The translations under genes were made by a program, and so were the position numbers. The notes under the pieces are model-generated. The model made no database searches. It was not told the DNA's origin and worked only from the letters and a program-made list of their open reading frames with translations. A stretch of 64,000 nucleotides of DNA, from contig NZ_PUGE01000010.1 in assembly GCF_002967075.1 (NCBI RefSeq), positions 21,093 through 85,092 of the forward strand. Direction: 5' to 3'. This DNA is from Corynebacterium sp. J010B-136. GTDB taxonomy: Bacteria; Actinomycetota; Actinomycetes; Mycobacteriales; Mycobacteriaceae. Each line of letters begins with the position of its first letter. Within the stretch, counting starts at the first letter, position 1. This document shows positions 37,679 to 49,357 of this stretch, in pieces.

Positions 37679-38267
37679 TACAGACCCCGTTCAACAAGCC
37701 TTTGAGCATATTCGCAAGCGTTCGCCGAATCCGCCGAAGCTGCATCACGTATCTAAGTCCAAAGTCGCAAAAATGCCGGTGGACAAACCTCAGGGAATCC
37801 CCGTCCCCCAGGTGCCAGGTTTTGATATTGCGGAATTATCAAAGACTCCGCGCCCGCGTTATCGCGGCAAAGGTCGGGAGACCGGAGCGGATGGACGTCG
37901 GCGCCGGCGTAGTGTTGATATTCCAAAGCTTGGATCGCATATTGCCCGTGAAGTTACTTCGCGTGGCTGGGAACATGATTTGGCGCATGGGTGGATTACT
38001 GGCCATTGGCACAAGCTGGTTGGTGAGAAAATCGCGCAACATACACATCCTGATCGGATCGAAAATGGCATTATCTATGTTGCCTGCGATAACTCCAATT
38101 GGGGTACGCAGCTGCGTTATTTACAACGGCAGATCTTGCAGCGGATTTCTGAGCAAGTGGGACCAGATGTCATTTATCAACTGAAAATTTCCGGGCCTAA
38201 ACAACATAAGAACTATGAAGGGCCAATGTGGGTAAAACCGCAGGGCTCGAAGGATACATACGGTTAA
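37671..38267 (+). CDS. dciA: DUF721 protein, DciA-like
   Basis: A 198-residue protein of the DciA (DUF721) family, which in mycobacteria interacts with the replicative helicase DnaB and is needed for replication. The N-terminal 85 residues are basic and low in structure ([20 protein letters not shown]). The conserved domain (about 95-170) has [28 protein letters not shown] and [27 protein letters not shown] 37671 is chosen because a GTG at 37662 lies inside recF without a better site. It is the fourth gene of the dnaA-dnaN-recF-dciA-gyrB order. Confidence 0.92.
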   Translation: MSNTDPVQQAFEHIRKRSPNPPKLHHVSKSKVAKMPVDKPQGIPVPQVPGFDIAELSKTPRPRYRGKGRETGADGRRRRRSVDIPKLGSHIAREVTSRGWEHDLAHGWITGHWHKLVGEKIAQHTHPDRIENGIIYVACDNSNWGTQLRYLQRQILQRISEQVGPDVIYQLKISGPKQHKNYEGPMWVKPQGSKDTYG

Positions 38268-40644
<2,377 letters not shown>

Positions 40645-40666
40645 AATAAGCAGTTGCTTATCGATG

Positions 40667-40703
40667 CACCGTGGAAGCGAAAATACGCTTCCACGGTGTT
40701 TTC
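40667..40703 (+). terminator. Terminator after gyrB
   Basis: CACCGTGGAAGCG (40667-40679) pairs perfectly with 40686-40698 around a 6-nt A-rich loop, followed by TTTT. It overlaps the upstream part of the next gene's open frame, which supports the later start at 40719. Confidence 0.92.
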
Positions 40704-40718
40704 TCTATTCTGGGGCGC

Positions 40719-41468
40719 ATGACCGTTGAGATCCTGACCACCCAGTTCATCGCGAAGCCAGAAGACCTTGACCGCGCCTATGCGTTGTATGAGAAACGTA
40801 TTGCCCAGGCGGATGCCAAGATCTTGGCATATTCACCGAAACCTCTCCCGAGTGATGATGAATTCGAACTGTGGTCTCTTCGGACCCAGGCGGTCTATGA
40901 CCAGCTGGATTCACCACTGCAGTGGCAGTTATACGAGCTCAATGCCTTGGTCGAATTTGATGAAGAGAAAATCAATGATGATGAGCTGCGGGAGAAGTTC
41001 TTCTTCGAAGATATCCGTGAACCAACGGCGTTTCCGGGCACCTTAATAGGTAGCTTTGCAATGAATTTATTGCGCAAGCCGCAAACGAAGTCTGAGATCG
41101 CAGCTGGTCAGGAGGATGTGAAGCCACTGACTTATGTCACCGTAGCGTTCTTCGCTGCCCCGGAGAAAGCAGGAATTATTCCGGAGTTATTCTCCGATTT
41201 TGTTGAGGCAACTGATCCGATTGTTCACGGTGGAGCCCCGACTGAGGCAGATGTGGCAGAGAAACCGAACTATGCCGGACCATTGTGGATGCAGGCAGCG
41301 CAGTCCGAGCTAGATATGACTGGTGACCGCATCCCGTATGGCTCTAAGCGGTTGTGGCTGGGCTGCATCCTCATTGACTATGACGCAGAAAAGCTCCGCG
41401 AGCACCTGCCGGAATCATTAGATCCAAACAATTTCGTACTCGCAGAGCTGTACCCAGAACCCTTTTAG
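40719..41468 (+). CDS. Hypothetical protein
   Basis: A protein of about 249 residues that I do not recognise. It has no membrane segment, no signal peptide and no catalytic motif. The first half is rich in acidic and aromatic residues (ELWSLRTQAVYDQLDSPLQWQLYELNALVEFDEEKI), and the second has a repeat of short hydrophobic strands (TYVTVAFFAAPE, KRLWLGCILIDYD). The ATG at 40719 is chosen because the frame before it runs through the gyrB terminator. Codon use is normal. It is transcribed in the same direction as gyrB but after the terminator. Confidence 0.7.
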   Translation: MTVEILTTQFIAKPEDLDRAYALYEKRIAQADAKILAYSPKPLPSDDEFELWSLRTQAVYDQLDSPLQWQLYELNALVEFDEEKINDDELREKFFFEDIREPTAFPGTLIGSFAMNLLRKPQTKSEIAAGQEDVKPLTYVTVAFFAAPEKAGIIPELFSDFVEATDPIVHGGAPTEADVAEKPNYAGPLWMQAAQSELDMTGDRIPYGSKRLWLGCILIDYDAEKLREHLPESLDPNNFVLAELYPEPF

Positions 41469-41489
41469 GAAACCTTTGGGATGTGAGGG

Positions 41490-41523
41490 ATGAATTAACG
41501 GGATCTATTCCCGCTTAATTCAT
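41490..41523. terminator. Bidirectional terminator
   Basis: ATGAATTAA-CGGGA pairs with TCCCG-(C)-TTAATTCAT around a short loop. It lies between the unknown gene at 40719 and the convergent DUF6918-like gene, and overlaps the last codons of the latter. Confidence 0.75.
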
Positions 41524-41964
41524 GTGTTTGTGCAGGATGCTGCCTAGATCGGCAACTTCTCCTTCAACGATGGAAGCGCCTTTATTACGTAGCGATTTAT
41601 ATGCTTTAGCAACCGGTGCAATGGTGATGCGCTCAGCGTGTTGATCGGCGGTGGACATAAGGGCATCGGCAACAGCCGCGGAATCTTTATCTAAGAACGC
41701 GCCAAAGTCCTGGGAACCGGAGGACTCGAAGTCTGACCAGTATGGTTCCAAATCACCCAGCATATCGGGCAGGATTTTGTTGAGGCCCCGGGAGATAAAA
41801 TCAGGGCTGACCTTGGTGGCAGCAGATACCGCGCCTTTAATAGCCATGCCGGAGATACCGGATTGCTCTGCAACGGTTTTGTCTACGAACTGGGATAAAT
41901 CTTTGAGAACTAAAGAGCGAGTTTCTGGTTCCAGTAGCTGGGAGAGATTCGACATGCTGACCAT
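41515..41964 (-). CDS. DUF6918-like protein
   Basis: A 149-residue protein that looks like the DUF6918 family found in actinobacteria: a conserved pattern of LxxLVDxxVAxxxGISGMAIKGAVSAATK, then a segment with DxxxRGLNKILPDMLGDLEPYW, and a helical C-terminal tail. The function is unknown. The start is ATG 41964 or ATG 41955. It is the last gene of a minus-strand group that starts with the toxin-antitoxin pair, 12 bp after the toxin. Confidence 0.75.
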   Translation of the reverse strand: MVSMSNLSQLLEPETRSLVLKDLSQFVDKTVAEQSGISGMAIKGAVSAATKVSPDFISRGLNKILPDMLGDLEPYWSDFESSGSQDFGAFLDKDSAAVADALMSTADQHAERITIAPVAKAYKSLRNKGASIVEGEVADLGSILHKHMN

Positions 41965-41976
41965 AGTAGCTGGTTA

Positions 41977-42237
41977 TTAAGCCATCTCTTGGGAATCCAA
42001 GTAGATTTTGGCGCAGATCGCAGCGAATTCCTTATTGTTCCCGCTTAATGCTTCCACTTTGGTCAATACATCATTCAAGCTGGCGGCTGCTTGGTAGATA
42101 TTGTCGTGGATGGCGATGCCATCGATACGCGCATGCGCTGCAGCAGAGGCTGCTACCAGCGCTGAATAATTAACAATCCGCACGCGATGAGCTTCGCAAA
42201 AGCGTTGGGCGACAATAAGGAGTTGTTCTGTTCTCAT
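41977..42237 (-). CDS. Fic-like toxin component (degenerate)
   Basis: An 86-residue protein resembling the short proteins annotated in actinobacteria as the toxin of a Fic-family toxin-antitoxin pair. The pattern VRIVNYSALVAASAAAHARIDG, then YQAAASLNDVLTKVEALSGNNKEFAA, follows the helices of Doc/Fic folds. The catalytic motif of active Fic enzymes (HPFxxGN) is absent: the equivalent stretch reads EALSGNNKEF. It is encoded after an RHH antitoxin gene with a four-base overlap. It lies between gyrB and gyrA. The toxin activity is therefore doubtful or different from AMPylation. Confidence 0.7.
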   Translation of the reverse strand: MRTEQLLIVAQRFCEAHRVRIVNYSALVAASAAAHARIDGIAIHDNIYQAAASLNDVLTKVEALSGNNKEFAAICAKIYLDSQEMA

Positions 42238-42464
42238 CGCAAAGCCTGCCCGCGAGAACGGCGGATATCGGCTTCTAATTCACGGTGTCCTTTGATGTGC
42301 TCACGCGCTAATTCATCCACGGTGGCATCTTGGACAGTTCGCGTAGCGGCCAGGGCAATAGCGCGGACAACGGCCTCATGTTTGGACGTGCCGTGCGCGG
42401 ATGCGAGCAGGGTTAATGCGTGATCTTGTTCGGGAGTTAAACGTAGGGTCATCGCCATAGCCAA
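42234..42464 (-). CDS. Ribbon-helix-helix antitoxin
   Basis: A 76-residue protein with an N-terminal ribbon-helix-helix DNA-binding motif (MTLRLTPEQDHALTLLASAHGTSKHEAVVRAIALA, about residues 5-40) and a charged C-terminal tail that would bind the toxin. It is the first gene of the pair and overlaps the toxin gene by four bases. A palindromic operator is directly upstream at 42467-42485, overlapping the promoter interval shared with gyrA. The start may be Met1, Met3 or Met5. Confidence 0.85.
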   Translation of the reverse strand: MAMAMTLRLTPEQDHALTLLASAHGTSKHEAVVRAIALAATRTVQDATVDELAREHIKGHRELEADIRRSRGQALR

Positions 42465-42466
42465 AA

Positions 42467-42485
42467 TGGTATCACCGTGATACCA
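42467..42485. promoter_or_regulatory. Palindromic operator of the toxin-antitoxin pair
   Basis: TGGTATCAC-C-GTGATACCA is a perfect 9-bp inverted repeat with a single central base, starting 3 bp upstream of the antitoxin start and 43 bp upstream of gyrA. RHH antitoxins bind such short palindromes to repress their own operon. Confidence 0.78.
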
Positions 42486-42527
42486 CGATCGAGCATTAAA
42501 TGGCCGGAAAGGCTAGAATAGGCCGTT

Positions 42528-45098
42528 ATGAGCGATGATAACGGCGATCTTTTTGACAAGATCCACCCCATTGACATCAATGAGGAAATGGAAACCAGCT
42601 ATATCGACTATGCAATGTCTGTCATTGTTGGTCGTGCGCTACCAGAAGTACGAGACGGTCTAAAGCCAGTACACCGTCGCATTTTGTATGCGATGTATGA
42701 CTCGGGTTACCGTCCTGAGCGCGGCTATGTGAAGTCTGCGCGTCCAGTTGCAGATGCCATGGGTCATTTCCACCCACACGGTGACTCGGCTATTTATGAC
42801 GCGCTGGTGCGTCTGGCGCAGCCATGGAATATGCGTTACCCAATGATTGATGGCCAGGGTAACTTCGGTTCCCCAGGTAATGACGGCCCGGCAGCAATGC
42901 GTTATACCGAGTGCCGCATGACGCCTTTGGCGATGGAAATGGTGCGCGATATTCGGGAAAACACCGTGGACTTCTCACCAAACTACGATGGCAAGACCCA
43001 AGAGCCAGATATTCTGCCATCGCGTATTCCTAACCTGTTGATGAATGGTTCCGGCGGTATTGCCGTTGGTATGGCTACCAACATCCCGCCGCACAACCTC
43101 AACGAATTGGCTGATGCCATTTTCTGGTTGCTAGAAAACGCAGAAGCTTCCGAAGAAGAATCTCTGGAAGCGTGCATGAAGTTTGTGAAAGGTCCAGACT
43201 TCCCAACTTACGGCTTGATCGTCGGCGATAGCGGCATTAAGGATGCTTACACCACCGGCCGTGGTTCTATCCGCATGCGCGGTGTGACCTCCATTGAAGA
43301 GCAGGGCTCACGCCAGACCATCGTTATTACGGAGCTGCCTTACCAGGTCAACCCAGATAACTTGGTCACCAATATCGCGGAGTCCGTGGCCAACGGCAAG
43401 ATCGCTGGTATCTCCAAGATTGAAGATGAATCTTCTGACCGTGTGGGCATGCGCATTGTTATTACGCTCAAGCGTGATGCCGTAGCACGCGTGGTGCTCA
43501 ATAACTTGTACAAGCACTCCCAGCTGCAAACTTCCTTCGGCGCAAACATGCTCTCCATCGTTGATGGCGTGCCACGCACCCTGCGTATCGATCAGATGCT
43601 GCGTTACTACGTGGCTCACCAGATCGAGGTCATTGTTCGCCGTACCCAGTACCGCTTGGATGAAGCCGAAAAGCGCGCACACGTCCTGCGTGGTCTGGTC
43701 AAGGCACTGGATATGCTCGATGAGGTCATCGCGCTGATCCGTCGCAGCCCAACCGTGGATGAAGCCCGCGAAGGTTTGATGTCCCTGTTGGACGTTGACA
43801 CCATTCAGGCCGATGCCATCTTGGCCATGCAGCTGCGTCGCCTGGCTGCTCTGGAGCGTCAAAAGATCGTTGATGAGTTGGCAGAGATCGAGCTTGAGAT
43901 CGCTGACTACAAGGACATTCTGGCTAAGCCTGAGCGTCAGCGTGCGATCGTGCATGATGAACTGCAGGAAATCGTCGAAAAGTATGGCGATGAACGCCGC
44001 ACCCAGATTGTTGCTGCAACCGGCGACGTCACCGACGAAGACCTAATTGCCCGCGAAAACGTAGTTGTCACCATCACCGCTACCGGCTACGCCAAGCGCA
44101 CCAAGGTTGATTCCTACAAGGCGCAAAAGCGCGGTGGCAAGGGCGTGCGTGGCGCGGAGTTGAAGCAAGACGATATCGTCAAGAACTTCTTCATCTGCTC
44201 CACCCACGATTGGATCTTGTTCTTTACCAACTTCGGTCGCGTCTACCGCCTCAAGGCCTATGAGTTGCCAGAGGCATCACGCACCGCGCGTGGCCAGCAC
44301 GTGGCGAACCTGCTGGAATTCCAGCCGGAAGAAAAGATCGCCCAGGTCATTCAGATTCAGTCCTATGAGGATGCGCCTTACCTTGTTCTAGCAACCAAGC
44401 AGGGGCGCGTGAAGAAGTCCCGTCTGACTGATTATGAATCCGCACGTTCTGCTGGTCTGATTGCGATCAACCTCAATGAGGGTGACTCTTTGATCGGTGC
44501 GCAGCTGGTTTCTGATGATGACGATATCTTGCTGACCTCTGAGCAAGGCCAAGCCATTCGCTTTACTGCCGATGATGAGCAGCTGCGCCCAATGGGCCGT
44601 GCAACTGCCGGCGTTAAGGGTATGCGTTTCCGCGGCGATGACCAGCTGCTGAGCCTGTCTGTCGTCCAGGAAGGCGGCTACCTGTTGGTGGCTACCTCCG
44701 GCGGCTACGGTAAGCGCACCGCTATCGAGGAATACGCTCCACAAGGCCGCGGTGGCTTGGGCGTGATGACCTTTAAGTACACGCCAAAGCGCGGCAAGCT
44801 GATCGGTGCGATTACCGTGATGGAAGATGATGAAATCTTCGCTATTACCTCTGCTGGCGGCGTTATCCGCACTGAGGTCAATGAGATTCGTCCATCCTCG
44901 CGCGCAACCATGGGCGTGCGTTTGGTGAACCTGAGCGATGATGTTGAGTTGCTTGTCATCGACCGCAACGTGGAAGATGATGGGGAAGAAGAAGCACTGG
45001 CTGTAGCTAAGGGCGAAAAGACTGTGGAGGATGCTCGACAGGAACTTGACCCTAATAAGCCAGGTGACCAGGACAACGATTCCGACAACAAGGAGTAA
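42528..45098 (+). CDS. gyrA: DNA gyrase subunit A
   Basis: An 856-residue catalytic subunit of gyrase. The quinolone region reads [19 protein letters not shown], with Ser and Asp at the E. coli 83 and 87 positions, as in sensitive strains. The catalytic tyrosine lies in [10 protein letters not shown] near residue 127. The C-terminal beta-pinwheel carries the GyrA box (KRGGKGVRG near residue 533). It ends with an acidic tail. The TA operator lies close upstream and may share the promoter region. Confidence 0.97.
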   Translation: MSDDNGDLFDKIHPIDINEEMETSYIDYAMSVIVGRALPEVRDGLKPVHRRILYAMYDSGYRPERGYVKSARPVADAMGHFHPHGDSAIYDALVRLAQPWNMRYPMIDGQGNFGSPGNDGPAAMRYTECRMTPLAMEMVRDIRENTVDFSPNYDGKTQEPDILPSRIPNLLMNGSGGIAVGMATNIPPHNLNELADAIFWLLENAEASEEESLEACMKFVKGPDFPTYGLIVGDSGIKDAYTTGRGSIRMRGVTSIEEQGSRQTIVITELPYQVNPDNLVTNIAESVANGKIAGISKIEDESSDRVGMRIVITLKRDAVARVVLNNLYKHSQLQTSFGANMLSIVDGVPRTLRIDQMLRYYVAHQIEVIVRRTQYRLDEAEKRAHVLRGLVKALDMLDEVIALIRRSPTVDEAREGLMSLLDVDTIQADAILAMQLRRLAALERQKIVDELAEIELEIADYKDILAKPERQRAIVHDELQEIVEKYGDERRTQIVAATGDVTDEDLIARENVVVTITATGYAKRTKVDSYKAQKRGGKGVRGAELKQDDIVKNFFICSTHDWILFFTNFGRVYRLKAYELPEASRTARGQHVANLLEFQPEEKIAQVIQIQSYEDAPYLVLATKQGRVKKSRLTDYESARSAGLIAINLNEGDSLIGAQLVSDDDDILLTSEQGQAIRFTADDEQLRPMGRATAGVKGMRFRGDDQLLSLSVVQEGGYLLVATSGGYGKRTAIEEYAPQGRGGLGVMTFKYTPKRGKLIGAITVMEDDEIFAITSAGGVIRTEVNEIRPSSRATMGVRLVNLSDDVELLVIDRNVEDDGEEEALAVAKGEKTVEDARQELDPNKPGDQDNDSDNKE

Positions 45099-45103
45099 TT
45101 CCT

Positions 45104-45463
45104 ATGGCACGACGAAATGTTTCGCTGAAGCGAATCACACCGCTATCGGCGTTTCGCGTCGGTTTGGCCATGTCACTAGTGGGTCTAGTGGCCTGGTTGA
45201 TAGCAGTAGTGCTGCTGTACTTCGGTATGAGCCAGTTCGGGATTTGGGAGTCAATGAATTCCCTCATCTTCGATGTCGGTGGCACGCAGACCATCACCTT
45301 CGGCATGGTCTTTGCCATCTGCGCCTTGATCGGCGTGGTGGTGGCCATTTTCAACACCATTTTGGCGCCGCTGTTGGCAGTTATCTACAATTCCATCGTC
45401 GATCTTTTCGGCGGGCTAGATCTTGGCCTGCAGGACGCTAACAAGTCCACGAAGTCCAAATAG
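45104..45463 (+). CDS. DUF3566 membrane protein
   Basis: A 119-residue protein with two hydrophobic segments (about 18-42 and 65-95) matching the DUF3566 family. Mycobacteria and corynebacteria have it directly after gyrA. It has a basic N-terminus (RRNVSLKRITPLSAFRVGL) and a C-terminal tail with GGLDLGLQDA. The function is unknown. It begins 5 bp after the gyrA stop, so it is cotranscribed. Confidence 0.9.
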   Translation: MARRNVSLKRITPLSAFRVGLAMSLVGLVAWLIAVVLLYFGMSQFGIWESMNSLIFDVGGTQTITFGMVFAICALIGVVVAIFNTILAPLLAVIYNSIVDLFGGLDLGLQDANKSTKSK

Positions 45464-45490
45464 TTAAACCTATTTAGACCTCAAAGTTCG

Positions 45491-45529
45491 AAGGCCCCAC
45501 ATCAGCATTTATGTGCGATGTGGGGCCTT
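45491..45529. terminator. Bidirectional terminator
   Basis: AAGGCCCCACAT (45491-45502) pairs with ATGTGGGGCCTT (45518-45529). It sits between DUF3566 and the convergent hmuV gene. Confidence 0.85.
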
Positions 45530-45557
45530 GTGGTTGTCGATGCCACCCTAACTAGCC

Positions 45558-46313
45558 TTAGTCCGTGCTCAAGATAAGTGGACAGTCACGCGTGGGGTGA
45601 GAAGTGACTACAACTGGCTGGCGGTACACTTCTTCGATTCTTTCAGCGGTAAATACTTCCTCTGGAGTACCGTCGGCCACGATGTGGCCATCTGCCATCA
45701 TTATGACGCGGTCGGAATAAGCCGCGGCTAAATTTAAATCGTGCAAGACAATTACTACGCATGCGCCGAAGTCTCGAAGCTGCCGAGCGTTACGCAGTAC
45801 TAATTCTTGGTGTCGTAGATCAAGGGCGGCAGTGGGTTCATCGAGAAGCAAAACTGGCGTCGTTTGCGCCAGCACCCGGGCAAACCCTGCGCGGGACATT
45901 TCACCACCGGATAAAGTTTGCACGTCACGCAGGCGCAGGTGCTCTACTTCAGCGCGATCTAAAGAATTGGTGATGATCTCTGAATCTTCATCAGGAGAAG
46001 TCTCATGAGAGAGCCGGGCTAGTTCGACGATTTCTTCCACGGAATAGCTAAACCGCACCACTTGATCCTGGGGCAATACCGCACGTTTGAGCGCGAGTTC
46101 TTTAGGATTGTATTTTCCAATATTTTGCCCGTCTAGAACTACACGTCCGGCGGTGGGTTCGACATCGGCAGCCAACGCGGCAAATAATGTGGATTTGCCC
46201 GCTCCGTTAGGGCCAATGAGGGTTGTAATTTCACCTGCTTTGAGGTGAGTGGATACAGAATTTAGGATCTCTGTGGAGCCAAGGGTTACGCAGATATCTT
46301 CTGCTACAAGCAT
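45558..46313 (-). CDS. hmuV: Haem ABC transporter ATP-binding protein
   Basis: A 251-residue ATPase subunit of a haem importer. Walker A GPNGAGKST is near residues 34-42, the Q-loop at LPQDQVVRFSY, signature LSGGEMSRAGFA near 139-150, Walker B LLLDEPTAALD near 158-168 and the H-loop VLHDLNLAAAY. It is the third gene of hmuTUV, 6 bp after hmuU. Confidence 0.95.
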   Translation of the reverse strand: MLVAEDICVTLGSTEILNSVSTHLKAGEITTLIGPNGAGKSTLFAALAADVEPTAGRVVLDGQNIGKYNPKELALKRAVLPQDQVVRFSYSVEEIVELARLSHETSPDEDSEIITNSLDRAEVEHLRLRDVQTLSGGEMSRAGFARVLAQTTPVLLLDEPTAALDLRHQELVLRNARQLRDFGACVVIVLHDLNLAAAYSDRVIMMADGHIVADGTPEEVFTAERIEEVYRQPVVVTSHPTRDCPLILSTD

Positions 46314-46319
46314 TATGGA

Positions 46320-47399
46320 TCAACCCCTTTGGTTCTTTTGATTTCGGTACAGCAGCCACATGAAAAATGGTCCGCCAACCAACCCGGTAAACAGACCGAT
46401 GGGTACCTCAGACGGTGGATTCAGCGTGCGTGCGGCGATATCTGCCACAACAATCATCAAACCGCCACCGAGCGCCGAAATAGGCAAGAGCCACTTGTGA
46501 CCAGGTCCCACAATCATACGAACAATGTGGGGGATGACCAGGCCTACAAAACCGATAGAACCAGCGGTCGCTACTGCCGCAGCAACGATGATGGCGGTGG
46601 CAACAACGAGCCAGATGCGGCTCTTTTTAACGTTAAGGCCGACGTGCTTTGCTTGCTTTTCGCCCAGAGCCAAAACATCAAGAGCTCTGGCCAAGGACAT
46701 CAATGCGATAAGTCCGATGATGAAAAATGGTAAAGCAGCGGCGATGGACTCCCAGGATGCGCGATTGAGTGAACCCATGGACCAATAAACAATGGATTCA
46801 AGTTCCGTAGTGTCAGCGATATAGGTAAAAAATCCATTGATAGAACCACCGATGGCGGTGATTGCGATACCAACTAGGAGCAGCTGTACGGTTCCGCCGC
46901 CACGCCCTGGTCTTGCCAGCACATAGATCAATGCGGTGGTTCCGACACCGAAGATAAAACTCATGAGAGGCACAGTCCAAGAACCAAAGACCGTCAGTCC
47001 TAGCACGATAGCCATAATGGCGCCCAAGGAAGCACCGGAAGTGACTCCCACGATCCCGGGGTCTGCTAGAGCGTTGCCGAACAACCCCTGAAGCGCGGCG
47101 CCAGCAATAGCCAGCGAAGCGCCGACGATGGCTGCTTGAATTACGCGTGGAAGGCGAAGTTCCCACACAACGTGAACGGTTGCTTCATCAAATCCTGCTG
47201 CAGATCCACCGGTGAGCTTGGAGAAGATTATCCGAAGAACCTCGCCAGGTTCTAATGAAAGAGGACCGATAACGATTCCAGCTACCAACGCGAGGGCGAG
47301 CAGACCTGCGAATATTCCGGCAACAATTATCCCAGGTGGGCGGCGCACGAACCCTAAGGCCGGAGCGGATGCACGCGGATTAGCATCTACCTTGGTCAC
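46320..47399 (-). CDS. hmuU: Haem ABC transporter permease
   Basis: A 359-residue permease of the FecCD family with about ten hydrophobic segments. It has ELRLPRVIQAAIVGASLAIAGAALQGLFGNALADPGIVG near 75-115 and GFVGLVIPHIVRMIVGPGHKWLLP near 272-295, the family's conserved sites for contact with the ATPase and the binding protein. It lies between hmuT and hmuV, 2 bp after hmuT. Confidence 0.95.
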   Translation of the reverse strand: MTKVDANPRASAPALGFVRRPPGIIVAGIFAGLLALALVAGIVIGPLSLEPGEVLRIIFSKLTGGSAAGFDEATVHVVWELRLPRVIQAAIVGASLAIAGAALQGLFGNALADPGIVGVTSGASLGAIMAIVLGLTVFGSWTVPLMSFIFGVGTTALIYVLARPGRGGGTVQLLLVGIAITAIGGSINGFFTYIADTTELESIVYWSMGSLNRASWESIAAALPFFIIGLIALMSLARALDVLALGEKQAKHVGLNVKKSRIWLVVATAIIVAAAVATAGSIGFVGLVIPHIVRMIVGPGHKWLLPISALGGGLMIVVADIAARTLNPPSEVPIGLFTGLVGGPFFMWLLYRNQKNQRG

Positions 47400-47401
47400 G
47401 A

Positions 47402-48466
47402 TTAAGCACCCAGGTCTGGGTAGAGCTGGGATTGGAGATTAGCTACGCCAATACCCGTGTGAACACCTGCGGTTTTGATCTGTGCATCAGGCATGATGAT
47501 GAGCTCTTTATTTTCTGCAGCTGGGGTGCCCTTCAATCCAGCAACATAGTCCCAAATGCCGTCTTCGCCGCCTAGGTCTTCGACCTCGCTCTCGGCAACG
47601 ATGATGACCTCTGGTTGCGCCGCAGCAAGGCCCTCGGCGGTAATTGATTGATACCGGTCGAGTCCGGATTCGGCACCAGCGTTGATGCCACCGGCATAAG
47701 TTACGACCTGGTCAGCAGGAGTGTCACTTCCTGCTCCGGTGGTATTTCCGGAATCACCTGCGCCACTGGAGGACAAAACCATGACGCGACGGCGCTCATC
47801 TTCTGGGACATCAGCTGCCTTTTCTTCAGCTGCTGACACTGCATCAGTGACTTGCTTGGCTAGTTCTTCACCAGCATCGGCTACACCAATCACCGATGCG
47901 GTTTTAGTGATGATTTCAGAGGCATCCTGGCTGCGGTTAATAAGCGTTGCAGGAACCCCTGCGTCTTGCAGTCCACTGATGAGGTCGGCGTGGCGCTTCA
48001 TGTTTGTACCAATGACTAGCGTTGGCTGAAGCGCAACAACTCCTTCCACGGTCAAGGCGCCTGAACCAGAAGTGGTGATTCGCTCAGCATCTCCCAGTAG
48101 GTCGCCATAGGCAGAGTCTTCGGATGCAATGCCGACCAGATCAAGATGACCAAGCGCGTCAAAAACCTCAATGGTGGCATCGTCCAAAACTAAGACGCGT
48201 TCCAAACTTTCTACGGTGATTTCGTCTTCGTCATCGCCAGTGAAAGTAATTGGGAGCTCTGGCTCCGGTGCATCAACGCTTGGTATTTCCACCGAAGCAT
48301 TTCCACTAGCAGCCGCATCGCTTGCCCCGGTTGCTTTGGATTCAGCACTCGCCGCGTCAGCGTTCTCGTTGCCGCTGTCGGCTTCGCCGGTACTGGTGCA
48401 ACCTGCCAGAAGCAGAGCGGAGCACAAGAGCGCTGGAATCGCTTTGCGTGCGTGTGGAATATGCAT
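47402..48466 (-). CDS. hmuT: Haem-binding lipoprotein HmuT
   Basis: A 354-residue surface lipoprotein that binds haem and gives it to HmuUV. The lipobox is LLAGC with the cysteine at residue 23, followed by a Ser/Ala/Glu/Asp-rich linker to about residue 80. The binding-protein fold has RVLVLDDATIEVFDALGHLDLVG and LQPTLVIGTNMKRHADL. His159 in MKRHADL and Tyr272 in GLDRYQSI are at or near the positions of the haem ligands in the Corynebacterium diphtheriae protein; this assignment is from memory. It is the first gene of the operon, preceded by a DtxR-like box. Confidence 0.93.
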   Translation of the reverse strand: MHIPHARKAIPALLCSALLLAGCTSTGEADSGNENADAASAESKATGASDAAASGNASVEIPSVDAPEPELPITFTGDDEDEITVESLERVLVLDDATIEVFDALGHLDLVGIASEDSAYGDLLGDAERITTSGSGALTVEGVVALQPTLVIGTNMKRHADLISGLQDAGVPATLINRSQDASEIITKTASVIGVADAGEELAKQVTDAVSAAEEKAADVPEDERRRVMVLSSSGAGDSGNTTGAGSDTPADQVVTYAGGINAGAESGLDRYQSITAEGLAAAQPEVIIVAESEVEDLGGEDGIWDYVAGLKGTPAAENKELIIMPDAQIKTAGVHTGIGVANLQSQLYPDLGA

Positions 48467-48531
48467 GGAAGAAAGTCCTTTCGGTTAAGATAATAGGAAA
48501 TAGCTCGGTCACCGAGGTATCTTCGCATAAC

Positions 48532-48550
48532 TTACCGTAGCCTATCCTTA
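48532..48550 (-). promoter_or_regulatory. DtxR-like iron box upstream of hmuT
   Basis: TTACCGTAGCCTATCCTTA on the plus strand matches the DtxR consensus (TWAGGTTAGSCTAACCTWA) at about 15 of 19 positions when the degenerate bases are counted. It is 66 bp upstream of hmuT, on the correct side for iron-dependent repression of haem import. Confidence 0.65.
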
Positions 48551-48682
48551 TTTGAAAGAGGTTTAGGTGCGGGAACTGTTGGGCGTGGCATCAAATGTCC
48601 CGTGGACATGCGGTTTTAAGGCACGAAAATAGTGCTGTTCTACCGTTGAAAATTAATTGAAAGCAACCAGAAGGAGACCCGG

Positions 48683-49213
48683 TTGGAGCCAGGTTTACAT
48701 TCCCGCCGCGAGGAGCCTTATGTCGAGGAGCCTGAAATTGATGCCGAACGTTTGGCGGCTGTCGTTGTTGAGCTACGTCGGACGCTTCGCCGGGCTAACT
48801 CGCAGGGTTTAACCTCCGGAAATTCGGCAGGGGGTGATAGGCGCGGAAAGAAAGTGCTTTCTGATTCCGAACAGGAGGTTATGCGTTATGTCGTGGCGCA
48901 TCCGGGAGTGGGAACTCGTACTATCGCTGCTGCACTTCGATTGCGCGCGAATACGGTCTCTGGGGTGTGTAGTGGATTGGTGAAAGCTGGTCTTTTGGTG
49001 CGGCAGTCCCACCCGGGCGACGCCCGCGTTGCACAGTTTTTCCCTGTGGAAGAAGTTGTTAAGCGGCGTCAAGCGAAAATGGAGAAACGCGGCGGACGAT
49101 TGCGTGATGCCCTCTCTGACCTTAGTTCTTCCGACCGGCAACTGATTGCCGATGCCTTGCCCGCCCTTGAAAGACTTTCGCATCAACTTGATGACTCTAT
49201 AAACATGGATTGA
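48683..49213 (+). CDS. MarR-type winged-helix regulator
   Basis: A 176-residue DNA-binding protein. A winged-helix domain at about 60-130 reads VLSDSEQEVMRYVVAHPGVGTRTIAAALRLRANTVSGVCSGLVKAGLLVRQSHPGDARVAQFFPVEE, which fits MarR-type wings. The rest of the C-terminal half is helical (dimerisation). The start codon is TTG 48683 with AAGGAG exactly 6 bp upstream, which is why I prefer it. The target is unknown. It is divergent from hmuT and may or may not be related to it. Confidence 0.8.
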   Translation: MEPGLHSRREEPYVEEPEIDAERLAAVVVELRRTLRRANSQGLTSGNSAGGDRRGKKVLSDSEQEVMRYVVAHPGVGTRTIAAALRLRANTVSGVCSGLVKAGLLVRQSHPGDARVAQFFPVEEVVKRRQAKMEKRGGRLRDALSDLSSSDRQLIADALPALERLSHQLDDSINMD

Positions 49214-49270
49214 CCAGGCGATTTGGCCAATATTAAACCCGCTTGTATAGTTACTATTCGTTCCGCTTAA

Positions 49271-49347
49271 GGGCCTATAGCTCAGTCGGTTAGAGCGCAT
49301 CGCTGATAACGATGAGGTCGCAAGTTCGATTCTTGCTAGGCCCACCA
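49271..49347 (+). tRNA. tRNA-Ile (GAT)
   Basis: A 77-nt cloverleaf with 7-bp acceptor GGGCCTA/TAGGCCC, anticodon loop CTGATAA, T-arm GCAAG-TTCGATT-CTTGC, discriminator A and an encoded CCA. Confidence 0.97.
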
Positions 49348-49357
49348 ACGGAACGAT

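Noticed and set aside
40671..40718. Earlier start of the unknown gene after gyrB
   Set aside because: This part runs through the gyrB terminator hairpin and has no ribosome binding site.
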